From Sympetrum striolatum (Eukaryota; Arthropoda; Insecta; Odonata; Libellulidae): a stretch of 64,000 nt of DNA. The stretch is from the NCBI GenBank assembly GCA_947579665.1, contig OX388350.1:27437393-27501392 (forward strand), written 5' to 3'. Position 1 is the first letter of the stretch. Every line of letters starts with the position of its first letter. Of this stretch, positions 1 to 11,460 are shown in pieces. Both the position numbers and the translations under genes were made by a program. The notes under the pieces were generated by a model that searched no databases, was not told the DNA's origin, and was given only the letters and a program-made list of their open reading frames with translations.

Positions 1-1857
1 TCAGATTTTTCTTGTAGTAAACTGCACTACTCGAAATGAAGGCTGCAATGGATGACGATTTTACTGTCGTCGGTTGCGGTATGGTGATCAAAATAATCTT
101 TAGAGAAAGAATTTCAATATTTTTCATCATCATTCATTTATGCTCATCTTGAATTGCTATCCAAAAATTACCTGTTTCGGTTGATATTTTTTTGCGGCTA
201 TGTGATACGGCAGAGTGATACTCGGTAAATATTTTTATCTTAGTTTACTATGCGATGGTGTCTCAGGTAATTTTAGTTATAAATTAATTCGATCCCTTCT
301 TCGGAATTTTATAATTTCATATTTTAACTGAAAAATCCTAATTTTTCTTATCCGATATGAATATTATCTCGAGGAAGAATTTAAATGATAACAGATATAA
401 TAAATAGTGTCATTTACCATCATAATTCATAACGTAAGGTGAATATACAATGAACAATGTGTTTTTTTACTTTCTCCAGCCATTAATTTCGTTTTTCTAT
501 TATCTGTTTCGTTGTTCTGCCTCTTGAATGAGTGCAACACGTCACTCTAATGGGATCTGATGGTTTCGCATGAAGTCCAATGGTTTAATTTGCGGACTCC
601 ACGTGTATGAGACCTGGCGATGGAAAACTTGGGAAAAGGTTTCACCTTGCTATTAACTCTGTATGTGGCATAACTTTCTCACGTTGGTTTTAATCAACTC
701 TGTTATTAATGTGATCCATTTAAGCAGTTTTAATTTAGACTCATATCCCCGCAGTATTCTCTTTAGATTACAGGATTTCAGCAACTTCAATCTAAAGGAA
801 GGAATGTTATTTTCCTGTCTTCGGAATGAAATTTAATTTCCAAAATATCTCTCAAAATATATATATCTATCGGTCTCTTCTATTGGCAGCTGAGAATTAG
901 CGACATTTTCAATGAAATATTGGCAAATATGATGACTCATTTTTCTTAATTATTCACTAACTTGATTTTTAGTACATTCATTAAATTGATAAATTATCGT
1001 ATTTTATGATCAATATGGGATCCCTTAACTTTGTGGAATTCTATAGCGGGTAAAATAAAAAATCACCGTGTGAAAAATTCCACTATAATAATTTTTATAC
1101 CGTTATCAAACAGTTAGTCAGTGTACCTGAAGATGAAATTTCCCTGTTCGAAACCAGTCTGGTAAAGATGATTGTTATTTATGAAAAGTCTCCATTTGCA
1201 ATTCAAAACCTTAGGTTATCTTTGAAGCAAATGCGCTCATGAGCAGCAGTATTGATTCTCCAGCGAGATAGAATCAACCTGCTATATTAGTACCGGAATT
1301 TCCATTTTTCCGCTCATAACTCATTTGCGAAATATGCTCCCTAGGCCATCGCTCAACCTCGCGCATTGTTTTAGAGGGCCCATGAAAAATTAGCCATTTA
1401 TTGAAGTGACGGAGGCGTTAAAATGGTTCCATCTCCTCCTCATGCATTCATTCATCAAAGCCCCCTCCTCTTGTTAATCACACTTCACTCCCTTCGCTCT
1501 GTGAATGATCTCCGACGACAGATGCTTTGTAATTTAAATGCGAATCTCATTTGCAGACCTTTTATGGCTAAAGGAGATACCCTTTCTCTCGCTTCATTTA
1601 AGCTGTTCCCGTAACACATCGAGGATCTTTAACCATAAGCCACCATTGCCTTTGCCATCGTCATAAGTGGAACTCCCTTTTCTCATGCGAGGAAAGGGCC
1701 ACCGCTGATACTGGCATTAATGGAATCGTTAATGCCTTTAATAAATTCTGTTTTAGGAAGTATTTTTTCGCAAAATCAACCTCTTCGCTTGTGTTTTTGT
1801 TTGAACGATGGAGTTTGAACTTTGGAAAGGGAATGAGGCAGCTAGATGAGGCATTAA
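1..1857. other. AT-rich non-coding stretch, nothing recognised
   Basis: No ORF with recognisable protein character, no RNA gene and no clear repeat was seen on either strand. The only ORF (about 1423-1614, plus) encodes 63 residues rich in Leu, Ser and Pro without any known motif and is taken as chance. Read as intergenic or intronic sequence. Confidence 0.6.
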
Positions 1858-2085
1858 AGGTTTAAAATCTCTAATAGCCGTCTTTGTCGGCGTACCTCAC
1901 CTCCTTCACCGGTATTCGGAAAAAACGGGAAGGCTCGGATCGTTGCTTTCTTAAGAACACCCAATGTGAATTTCAATAGCGTTACTATCATCCTCAGAGG
2001 CAACTAAGTACAATAAAGTTTTCTCCGAATAACGGCAAAGGAGGTGAGGAACGCCGAAAAAGACGGCTATTGGAGATTTTAACCT
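1858..2085. mobile_element. Inverted-repeat (MITE-like) element, family A copy 1
   Basis: The ends are long inverted repeats. The left end reads AGGTTTAAAATCTCTAATAG, then CCGTCTTTGTCGGCG and CACCTCCTT. The right end, reverse-complemented, reads AGGTTAAAATCTCCAATAG, CCGTCTTTTTCGGCG and CACCTCCTT. Similarity continues to a shared TATTCGGA, so each arm is about 65-70 bp with scattered mismatches. The 228-bp element has no coding capacity, as expected for a non-autonomous DNA transposon. No convincing target-site duplication was found, so the superfamily is unassigned. A second copy starts 240 bp downstream. Confidence 0.75.
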
Positions 2086-2323
2086 CTAATTCATTAACAG
2101 AGGTGTTACAAATTTTCTTTATTTGGTTTCAATGAGGTTTGGAATGGAACCATATTCATTCGAGAGAAAGTTAATTATGTTTGATATTTTATAGGGCTCA
2201 ATTCATGATACTTATAGTAGAGTTGACGAAAACCAAAGTTCGCAATCGATTTGAATTTTAAGTGTAAATATGAGTTAAATTGTAAAGAAAGAAAATCTGG
2301 AGCGCGGCTGTTAATTGAACTGG

Positions 2324-2517
2324 AGGTTTAAAATCTCCAATATCCGTTTAAAACTCCAATATAATTAGTACCTAATTACTCCTGAAAATGAATGCATCAC
2401 ATTCAAAATACGTACAGGGTGCTCTTAAAAAGTGCGGTGTCCTTTCTTGTTTTCTAGGAATATCAGCGAATGAGACGAAGAACGCCGACAAAGACGGCTA
2501 TTGGAGATTTTTAACCT
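2324..2517. mobile_element. Inverted-repeat (MITE-like) element, family A copy 2
   Basis: The left end (AGGTTTAAAATCTCCAATA, then CCG) and the right end (AACGCCGACAAAGACGGCTA then TTGGAGA and TTAACCT) match family A copy 1. The left arm breaks down after about 23 bp while the right arm is well preserved, so this copy is internally rearranged or truncated. A small ORF at 2388-2597 crosses the right arm and runs out of the element; it is chance. A still more decayed right-arm remnant of the family is at about 23561-23594. Confidence 0.65.
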
Positions 2518-5326
2518 CTAATGAGTTTAAATATCTGAGAAATTTTGAAAATGGAGAGGTTAGATTCTCCGTGGGTAAAAAAGGAATTCGAAATTAAGGG
2601 AATGACTTTAAAACAGACTTAGATAGATAAACAGATAGAATAAAGTTTCAGAATATAAAATCACCTATGAAATATACCGTGTTCCGGTCTTTTATGAAGA
2701 GGCAAAGATAAATCGAGCAAATACGTAAAGTTTACACAGTACGTTTAACGAGGATTGAATTAAGCGACTTAATAATTCTCCGGAAGTAGATCCATCCACA
2801 TTTCAGACGGTTGTTGCTGCTGTAGAATGTATGCAGATTGGTGAAATGATTCGATAGGCAATTCATCGATGGGCAGAGTAAATCAAGTCCTCCGTTTGCT
2901 TAGGTTCTTAACCTAGCGTGTGATACAGGAGCCAATTTTAATACGCTGTTTAAATTTTCAAGCACTCTGCTGGAACGGGAACCATGCTGAATGTATGCAC
3001 CCAAGAAATTGGGTTTGATTCATTAAGGAGCCGATGCGTCTTAATGATACGATGGTGGAATGATGACTGCGCAACAGGTCCTACGCCTTTTACTTCTATG
3101 AGCTATCTCCCGCTTCGGTAATGTGTTCACTATTGCGAATGGACTTTATAGCCTCGTTCTTAGCAGAATAATCTGTTAAACTAGTGTAGATGCAGTTAGC
3201 GCTTGTGTAACTGCGATGCTCGCGGCGATGCAACACCGTCTTCCGTGTTCAGCGCAACATCATCGAACGTTATCAAAACTAGCATCTACGAGATATTCCG
3301 CTTGGATATTCATCGTTATATTTCCCAAGGCTCACTTAGTTTTCTTTAACCTATTAACTTTAACGTACTCTTCAGAAGTTTCCTTGCTCTTCTCCTCAAT
3401 CTCCTTTCAATTTCACCTTTTAACATTCAAAATTTTCGCAAACGATGGATTGGAAGGAAGAGGAAGCGATTTGAAAGGTATCAAATGAAGATTTTTAATT
3501 ATTACTATTTCGTTATTACTAGTCGCGGTTTAATTTCATTTTCAAGGAACATATATATCTCTACTGTCCAGTTGATAGTCGTTTAATATAAATCAGTAAG
3601 AATATAAAATACTAAAATGTATAATCTACCATAAAACAGAGAAAACTGTTATTTTTTTAATTTTATACTTTTACTGTTTTACATGGAATTCCTTCAAGTA
3701 TTGCTAAATCAAGTATTTCGATGATTGTTATTTTGACTTGAATCCGTAGATTGTAATGCATTATTTTTTGCCAAAATCAATTTATTTCGGTAGTTTTTGT
3801 GATTCTATACTGCGTACTAATTATTCTAATCCGTAAAGATAGCTTGAGAAGAAATTAAATTCTACGTAATTTTTCCCTTGCATTGTGAAAATGGCCTAAA
3901 GTCTGATCTCATTTAGGTGTAGTACCATAATCAGATGAAAAATTGCGATTCATAGGTTAAGTTTACGAAATTTTCATCTGCTATCCCCTGCTGTCAGACT
4001 GTTTATGAAATTCGGAGCGCAGTATATCTAGCGGTGTTCGCTACTATTTTTTATAAAGATAACCAAAAATAAAATATAAATTTTGTATGGAAATTATTTT
4101 GTAGGACTTTTTTCTGAGAACGTTTGTTGGCCTATAATTTTCTTTTTTTCGTGCTCGTTGTCCTTTCTAAATGGGAGACATTCGATTCGAGTAATTGAAT
4201 TGAAATGAATTAGATCTAGCATTTGTCTGCATGCGATCATTTTAAGTATACTTTTCGATTGAGGAGCACTCAACTGCAAGTGGGTGGTTGGGTGAACATG
4301 TGTTTTACGTTTCGTTTTGGGGACGTTTTCACCTGAGGTCGCAATGAAGGACACCCTCTGTGTTTTATTACGCTGCATTGCTTGAGTTACGAGTATTTCG
4401 GTAAATTGACCGTATTTTCCTGTCCAAGGCTATCGGGTGGGCACACTCCTTATAATTGAAAATTTGTGAAGCTGTTCTCTTTCGAGGCTTTTTAGTCATG
4501 CTGTGGCTACATATTTTGTTTGTAGGTACTGAAACACCTACGAAACTGGTAACTTTTTAATGGGTGAACCAAATTGCTTACCCACGCATAAGCAAATTTA
4601 TGCTACAGTTAACTCTAAAGATCCTATTTCTTTGATCTACAAACTCATTTTAAATATCACCTATAGAATCGTGAACTGATCTGTTATTACTAACAGAATT
4701 GTCGCTCAGATAGAAATTCAGTTCAAACTTTCATGGTCAATTGTTCATCCCTGCTCACTTACGGACAAAAAACAATAATAATAAACGACGATCTATTGCA
4801 AGATTCAACTTTTCCTAAATTATTTCCCAGAAAATCCCTGTGCATGAATTTTTTACTCTCTGCTGTGTATGGACAGTGGAATCATGTAATCATTATTCGT
4901 TTTGAATACGTTCTGGGTTGTAGCAATCGACTTTCTTGCGTCGTTTATTCCTGATGGCGATATTTAAATTGGGATACATTTCTTCATGAATTATTCTGTA
5001 GAACGAAAATCCAGTTGTATCAAGTCTGAAAACATTACCGAATCCGACTGTGAAATATAAATTCATACATACCAAAGGACATTTCCCGTTCAGTTATTAC
5101 GAATATTACCATTAGTTCGAATCCCATCAGTCTTAATGCGACAAATGTCAAGTATTCACATATTGCTGTAACGCATACTCCTTGGCTTTAGTTGATTTTG
5201 ATTTTATTATTGTAATGTTTTATTAAAATCCTGCTACCTTACGTAATCTGTTGTGAATAATTGGTTTACAGGAAGGGGCTATTTACTATATTCTGGTAAA
5301 CCCATCCAGCTACTGAGAGATAAGTT
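2518..5326. other. AT-rich non-coding stretch, nothing recognised
   Basis: Several ORFs of 60-94 codons occur (for example 3216-3488 plus and 4094-4378 minus) but none shows a recognisable domain, and their composition follows the AT-rich background. No repeat or RNA gene was identified. Confidence 0.55.
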
Positions 5327-5330
5327 TTAA

Positions 5331-5561
5331 CCCTCCAAGGCCGGAATTATTTTTTTCGTAATTATTTTAAATTTCTTAGGTATTTCGCTTTGTGATTGTC
5401 TGAAAACAATACCCATAAAATATTATGCCAAACATATTTATAAAACCGGCCAAACAAATACAAAATTTCATCATTGTCATCGATCTCTCCCATTCTGTGA
5501 TACAAAATGAAATAATAGTAGGTGTCGGATGATACCATACGTATCCGTCGTCCGTCGAGGG
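5331..5561. mobile_element. piggyBac-like non-autonomous element with TTAA target site
   Basis: TTAA at 5327-5330 is followed at once by CCCTCCAAGGCCGG. The other end reads GTCCGTCGAGGG followed by TTAA at 5562-5565. piggyBac elements insert at TTAA, duplicate it, and have termini starting CCC and ending GGG, so a 231-bp element with CCCTC/GAGGG ends between two TTAA copies fits a piggyBac-derived MITE. It has no transposase ORF. The terminal repeat is only about 5 bp perfect before it diverges, and TTAA is common in AT-rich DNA, so chance pairing is not fully excluded. Confidence 0.55.
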
Positions 5562-5744
5562 TTAATCTTGACAGGGGTAAAATATTAATTCTGCCAGGGG
5601 ATTCCCAAAGAAGGAATTATTAACTCTTAAGTATACAAGTATAAATAGCTTTGAAGAGTAAGATAAAGTGCCTAGGTGAAACGAAAAGTTAGGTAGTTTG
5701 TCCATGCTTTCCTCAACCAGCCAGACTACTACAAGCATTTCTAT

Positions 5745-6235
5745 AATATTTCTACGGAAGTGAAGCTCTATTACAGTATGAATATAAGAAAAAATAGCGT
5801 CCTTTTACATTATTTGACCTCTACTTGAGTATTACTGGCAATTTGGGATCCTCACGAAGTAGGATTAATTTACGATCTTGAGATGGTTCAACGTAGAGCA
5901 GCAAGGCTCGTCAAGGGAGATTTCAGATTCGACAGCAGTGTTTTGGCTATGATAGAATCCCTCGGATGAAACTCTCTTATTGTTAGGGATAGAAGACTTG
6001 AGTATCGACGGAAGCTTTTTGATAAATTTATCACTACCACTATCGGGGAGGAGATAACTGATATTGTTATACCAGCTATAAACTTTCGCGATCTTCGGGA
6101 TAAAACAAAAAAGCGATACAGGGATGTAGTTGCCAGGACTTTTGGTCGTTTTTCCCGCGTATGTAAGTATTGGAGATGCTAATAGCTCTCTTGGTTAGAT
6201 AGAGCGTCCACGCGCCACTGGCGGATTGCAGGGTT
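5745..6235 (+). pseudogene. Decayed non-LTR retrotransposon reverse transcriptase, C-terminal end
   Basis: Translation of the plus strand gives WDPH, then LEMVQRRAARLVKGDF, AMIESLG, and a basic stretch (RDRRLEYRRKLFDKF). This is the well-known C-terminal region of arthropod LINE ORF2 proteins, after the reverse-transcriptase catalytic core. An in-frame TGA stands where Trp is expected right after AMIESLG. Reading is otherwise open for about 300 bases to the stop near 6179. Upstream, ISTEVKLYYS-like residues suggest homology from about 5745, with frame disruption. The 3' end carries GGCGGATTGCAG, as does the related fragment at 47190-47555 (GGCGGCTTGCAG). The catalytic domain and endonuclease are absent, so this is a 5'-truncated dead copy. 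Confidence 0.8.
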
Positions 6236-6239
6236 TTAA

Positions 6240-7130
6240 AGGAAATATCACTTTTCCTAGCATTCTATATGGAGAGAACATACATTAAATACGGGAATGA
6301 TAGTGAATGAAATAGCGTCTTTTTTACCGACAGGATTTTTCTCTTCTAAGGTTTCCCTTACGTTGAATTCAGGTCGATAGGTAAAATTCAGCGTAGAACA
6401 GAAATAAATTTCTGCGTGCTCTCGGCTAAAAGCTCCTTGCATTGAGAAGCCTCAGCGATTGCTCTTCGGTTTTCAAACGAACTTGAACGCTCATTATCGT
6501 TACTGCTGTTTTATCACGCAAGCGCTAATTGGTACACTTTCAAGCCGATGATAACTCTGAGTCCACACATCCAGTGTAGAAACTAAGGATCTGAAAGTGA
6601 ATTTGAATTATTCCCCATAGAATTTGTGTAGATATCGAGATTAATGGAATGGACCAAGAAATTCATTCGAAGCCCCTGTTTGGCAGTATTCGTCCTCGAA
6701 AATAAATCACTTCTTATGAAAAGTGAGATTTATATGTGGGAAAGATTTCCTCTTCAATGGTTTTGACCTTTTGACGTAAATGATGACGACATCCCCGCTA
6801 ACAAATATGATGTTAGCAATGCTGAATATCTAACTTTCACTCAGACCCCAGAGAACTGATCTTAATTACTTATCATTCATTATACAAACGTTCGTAGGAA
6901 TCCCCCAAATGGAGCTATATAAATGTACCATAAGCGCATCATCAGTAATTTAACGTATCATTGAAGGCCGAGATTTTCTTCATTATCTCCATTTATATTT
7001 TATACATACAGGTACTACAGGCTGAAGTCAAAATGTTAATAGGTCAATCGTAGGACATTAATTTATGAAGAAATTAGCCATTTTTCCAATTTAGAAAATT
7101 AATCATTACTTTTTATTATTCTGTTTGTCC
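6240..7130. other. AT-rich non-coding stretch, nothing recognised
   Basis: No supported gene or repeat. The only ORF (6257-6442, minus, 61 codons) has no recognisable motif. Confidence 0.55.
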
Positions 7131-7134
7131 ATTA

Positions 7135-7200
7135 GGTGCCCACCATCTGGCCTGTTACTTATTTGTTGCCATGACATATAAATAAATAAATCAATCAATT
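7135..7200 (+). mobile_element. Possible LINE or SINE 3' tail
   Basis: The sequence GGTGCCCACCATCTGGCC is followed closely by TATAAATAAATAAATCAATC, an A-rich simple tail. Short simple-repeat tails after a moderately GC-rich segment are typical of retroposon 3' ends. The upstream body could not be recognised, so this is a weak call. Confidence 0.3.
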
Positions 7201-8274
7201 ATTAGCGCGAGTTAATAGTGAAATTACTCCATCCTAAAATAAGAACAGTGGATTAAAAAAATAATAACATCTTAACTTAGGCGAGATTAAGGCTTAAAAC
7301 TATCCTCCTTTTAAGCCATCATCAAATTAATACAGATATAATCAGCTAAATAGAAGGCAATTCGAATCGAAACAAAGTTAGATAAATTTAATTTGTAGGT
7401 AAAAGGATACCAAAAAAGCTTATATTAATGTATCTACAGCACGGAAACGTCCACTAAGTGTGTGCTAATTAAGTACGAACCCACTGTGAGTAATAACCAA
7501 ATACGTTACACTAGTAAAGAGCCCCTGTTTATCAACTATGTCCAATTTCAAGAGAACCGTAGTAGTTTTGCTAAAGACCCTTGCACTTCTAAATAGTTTA
7601 AGACTAATTGATTGCCATCTCTTACTACGGTTGCATAGGAAGCGATGGCCTCGAGTTGATTTCCCCGGTGACATACTCGGAGCTAACATAACGCGTTCTG
7701 TTCTAGAACTATCTCTGAACATATGTCCTGAGTTTTTAATTTTACTCCCCAGTATTTCAGTACAATTTAGCGTTATTGAGAAATTTTCGTGATGATTGCC
7801 GATGTAAGTTTAATAATCGGCAACCTATTTGGGAAACTGTGGTCATAGCGGCTGTAGAATTATTTATGACTTCATTTAGATATCTTAAGGTCTTGCATAT
7901 TCTTTAATGTTAATTTTTAATTCGCTTTTTCCTTGTTCCACTTGAGGAGATACGCATGGAAAGTCGTTAATGAGGAAGGATAATTTCTTGAGTAAGGGAA
8001 GCATGTCGGATCAATAGAAAGTTCAATTGGACTCCTCTGAATTTGATTGGGGGTGTCTTAGGTGTACGAGGCGACATACAAGAACATCGTATTCTGACCT
8101 AAATTAACTTCTTTCGAACTATATTATGGTAGCATTGACTGTTCATTTTCGGCAATTACCGAACCGAATTTCTCAGTGTAAATGAAGAAATATCGGCTAC
8201 CGACGTGCAACATAATATTTATTAACAAGCGTACAAGGTTTTGAATGATCTGGTGCTTTCCCAGTGAATAAGTT
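7201..8274. other. Non-coding stretch, nothing recognised
   Basis: Two overlapping ORFs of about 85 codons on opposite strands (7465-7722 minus, 7538-7792 plus) are mirror artefacts of the same bases, and neither looks like a known protein. No repeat was identified. Confidence 0.5.
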
Positions 8275-8400
8275 GCAGGAACATTTCAGAGTTCTCAATC
8301 GTAGAGTCTCACTCCTTGAGAATGGCTGCAGAGATGGTAGTCGAAACGTCGGACCAGCTCCACTCTACGACCCGGTTGAGAACCCGAGAAATGTTCCTGT
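8275..8400. mobile_element. Inverted-repeat element, family B (short foldback)
   Basis: The left arm begins GCAGGAACATTTC, then GTTCTCAATCGTAGAGT. The right arm reads ACTCTACGACCCGGTTGAGA, then GAAATGTTCCTG. The arms pair over about 37 bp with a few mismatches and enclose some 50 bp. The loop-side segment CTGCAGAGATGGTAGTCGAA, then ACG, is a degenerate version of the CTGANGATG...GAAAC core seen in several other foldback elements in this window. There is no coding capacity. Confidence 0.7.
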
Positions 8401-8870
8401 TCGTGGTTTTGTTGCGTAATCATCGGGTAATGGTGACGCACATGATTTTCATTGTTATGCGGTAAGGAGGGAGTAGATATTTCTTCTTTCCATCATGAAG
8501 TGCTTCCGCGAAGTCTATGCCCAAGCAATCGATGGCTCTATCAAAGACAGAACTCCATAATATGTCGAAAACGTCGGCAGAGACAGATTTAAACTGATAC
8601 CCTGCATTCCCATAGACAGAGCTATCGACTTAATTTATTTTCTTTTTACCGATCAGAAGAGTATGGAAAGATTTTGAAACTGTTTATCTTATTTTAGTTT
8701 CATTATCGGAACGACCGAAGTAGTAGGACTCCCCAAAATAACGATTATGTCTTCCTCAACGTTACTTAGCCTGAATTTATCAAGCAATCGCAGCCTTACT
8801 TCCAATCTACTTTCTTTTAAGCATTCCACAAGTCCGAAGGCATTTTTGTTTCTCTTACTATTATACCATA
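8401..8870. other. Non-coding stretch, nothing recognised
   Basis: No supported gene, RNA or repeat was seen between the foldback element and the tandem duplication. Confidence 0.5.
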
Positions 8871-8971
8871 GCAGTTTTGATGCAAGATGCTAAGCACCTG
8901 TACTTAATGCACCTACAGCTGAAGTAATACAGCAGTTTTGATGCAAGATGCTTAAAACACGTACTTAATGC
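8871..8971 (+). repeat. Imperfect tandem duplication, about 61-bp period
   Basis: GCAGTTTTGATGCAAGATGC at 8871 recurs at 8932. The 40-bp units 8871-8910 and 8932-8971 match except for a few positions (the second has TTAAAACACG where the first has TAAGCACCTG) and both end GTACTTAATGC. A 21-bp spacer separates them. This is a local tandem duplication without coding potential. Confidence 0.85.
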
Positions 8972-9767
8972 TCCAAGTACCTGGTCAAACAATATAAATA
9001 AATTTGGTAGCGGAGAAATCTGGTAAGCGCAAAGTTATATGGCGTGGAATGATTGTTCGTCCCAGTATTAAACGTACCCAGGGACATAAAATTCCCTGCC
9101 CCGAACTTCTGTGTGCATTGGGATCACTCGGTGATAGACGATAACCAAATATAAGCAAATGTGTATTAACTCTTTGCTTTGGGGATAAATATAATCAGAG
9201 GAGCGTCAAATGTGGTTTACTTATCACGACATATTATTTTATTCAATGTCCCGTCATGTTTATGGATATTTAAGAGATAATTACACTGTCACACTCATGA
9301 TTTAAAGCTACACCTTATTGTTACCGACATGTTATTTCTTCTTATCTATCTTCATTTCAAGCAGCTCTTGAAATTCATTGTAAACAAAATATTATTACGT
9401 ATTAGGCATTGTACAATATCTCCCAATTTTAGGCAATAACAATACCCTTAATTCAATTCTTTGCACTGTATTTTGTCATTGCAAATTGGCTAAAAGTTTT
9501 AGTCTCCGATTATGTAACAGTTTTATTAGTGTGCCTTCGTATTTATTAGTACACTATTAAATCTTAGGTCTTGTTGTTTTTTCCTGTTTCCAGCTGTTTA
9601 TGTTCTATCCTATCCAAATCTACATCTCAATTACTTCCAATTTGGCTAAAATTTAATCAAAATTTAAGTCTGTTTGCTAATGACATATTATTCAAAGAAA
9701 TCCTTCTCTGGCAAGGAATTATTCTCCTCATGATAAGAGAGGAAAACAAAAAAGCTCGTTGATTGTA
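8972..9767. other. AT-rich non-coding stretch, nothing recognised
   Basis: One ORF of 63 codons (9571-9762, plus) has no recognisable motif. No other feature was seen. Confidence 0.5.
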
Positions 9768-9845
9768 TTGAATTTATTCTCACGCCCTAGACTTTCCTGA
9801 AGATGACGCTAAGCGTTGAAATCTAGGCCTTGAGAATAAATTCAA
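9768..9845. mobile_element. Foldback element with CTGAAGATG...GAAA core
   Basis: The arms TTGAATTTATTCTC and GAGAATAAATTCAA are exact reverse complements (14 bp), followed inward by a CCTAGA/TCTAGG pair. Between them lies CCTGAAGATGACGC, TAA, GCGTTGAAA, in which GACGC and GCGTT can pair. The whole unit is a 78-nt stem-loop. Weaker arm similarity may extend outward to about 9755 and 9862. It shares its core with the elements at 44756, 62495 and 62820. Confidence 0.65.
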
Positions 9846-10126
9846 GCGGTACCGAGTAAAAGCTGCGCTCTTTCCCACACCTTCTATGGAGAATGCAACT
9901 AATTGTAAGGCCGGAACAGGATTTTGTCTAATATATTCTTTGAGTATATTTGTTAGCTTGAGTTACAAGGCTCTCTAGATCAGAATGGCGTTATTTCACC
10001 TAATTACTTGCCACATGCTCAATTTATATGCGTTTAAATTATTGTATTTGATCATCTCTAAAGCTTTGGTTGTATGTTTTCGTTTTTCGGAATCAATTTG
10101 TCCACGGCCATAAAGAGCCTTCCCAA

Positions 10127-10215
10127 ACGACATGTACTGACTGGCCCAATAGCTTAATGGTTAGATCAACAGACCGGCAATTGGGAGATCCTGGTTCAAG
10201 TCCCGATCATGTCGT
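10127..10215 (+). repeat. tRNA-like repeat (possible tRNA pseudogene or SINE head)
   Basis: The segment TAGCTTAATGG fits the RNA polymerase III A box (TRGYNNARNNGG), and GGTTCAAGTCC about 40 bases later fits the B box (GGTTCRANTCC). A short arm resembling an anticodon stem-loop (ACCGGCAATTGG) lies between. CGACATG at the left edge and CATGTCG at the right edge can pair but sit too far from the A box for a normal acceptor stem, so it is not a clean functional tRNA. It could be a degenerate tRNA gene or a SINE head. It differs from the SINE family at 35245 and 37748. Confidence 0.5.
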
Positions 10216-10779
10216 TCTTCTTTTCATTTGCGTTCTTCCTTGGAATATTTCCTAGTTGCACACTTTTACTTGAGAAAAAATCTTTCACCGTTTACCGAAC
10301 ATCTTTAACGTTCTGTTATCATTCTTGTGGGAATTCTTTGTACTTCTTATTTCATTAACAAACCCTAATGGGACTCAATTTCATTTCGTTCAATTTTTGG
10401 CATTTTTCCACAAGTTCAGAATTAATGAAAATATAAGAAATTGCCAAAAAATCATCGTTAGAGATAAGTGAATGTGAGATTTGCGTTATTGGAACTAAGA
10501 GGAAGAGACGGTTCTAAATTTATCTGAGTGAGATAGTTTCAGATCTCAAGATTTAAAGATTGACGGCGCATGAACTCAAAAGCCACATTACAGGGTCTTG
10601 AGGAAGTTCGGCGCTATCATGTATGGATCTCGTAAGGTATGGAATGCTAATCTTTTGGATTGAGTGGGATGTGATGTTGAACAAATCCCAAATTAGTACC
10701 GACGTCGAAATATTTCGCAGGAACACCCAATTACGAGCATTATCTTCGTCACTCTTACCCTAAGCGCGACGGATCATTA
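10216..10779. other. Non-coding stretch, nothing recognised
   Basis: No supported feature was seen. The sequence becomes gradually richer in GC towards the island that follows. Confidence 0.5.
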
Positions 10780-11460
10780 ACGTCAAACCCACTCGAACCC
10801 CTTCCGTTAATGAGCACACACAGGGAGATGTGCATTTAAGATCTGCATATGGAGAAGGATGCGGGAAGATGATGCATGCAGCGTCCCCTCCCCTCCCTGT
10901 CCGCGCCGTGCCGAGCGTCAGGCGGAGGTGCCGCGCCGTGCCGAACCGTCCCCATGCCGCTCTCCGTATCACCACGTTTAGCTCAGTGACCTTGCGGGAG
11001 AAGAACGGGTTCTGTCGAGAGGAGGCGCCTTATCGCTCTCCCCTCCGCGAGGGAGGGCTTTCGACCGACACGTTGTCTGCGGCCGTACTTGTGCTGCGGG
11101 TGTGCGTACGGATTGCGTCGAAGGGGTAGAAGGCCTCATTCATTCCGCCGCATCCCCACCCCGAGGAGGGAGAGGTTGAAGAGCAGGTAAGGGCGGGCCG
11201 CACCCCCCTTTCGGCACCCTTTCCCCTGAGCTTCCCTTTCGAGCTTAATCCGCCCTCTAAACCTTCTGGTGGCGTCGAGGAAGGGTGTCTGCGGGAGGTT
11301 TGCTTTGCGGTCGCCGGGTGGGAGTCGGAGGATTGTCACCTTTTTGGGTTGCATTTCCGGTCCTCTTGGTTGCCGCAAGGGGTGGTTGAAAGGTCTTGCC
11401 GAGGGTCACTTCCCTCGAGTATCGCGGAATTCGGATTGTTGCGAAATCGGATTTTTTGGA
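10780..11460. other. GC/CpG-rich island
   Basis: By eye this segment is much richer in GC and CpG than its surroundings (for example CCGCGCCGTGCCGAGCG near 10900). Four ORFs of 64-99 codons overlap on both strands (10760-11463), as happens when stop codons become rare in GC-rich DNA. None has a recognisable motif and their composition is low complexity (Arg, Pro, Gly). I infer a possible promoter or cis-regulatory island rather than a coding exon; nothing in the sequence proves transcription. Confidence 0.5.

Noticed and set aside
9768..9845. Hammerhead ribozyme
   Set aside because: CTGAAGA and GAAA are present, but the strands flanking them pair with each other, leaving no third helix, and an extra U follows CTGAAGA. 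The similarity is kept only as a finding about a shared motif.
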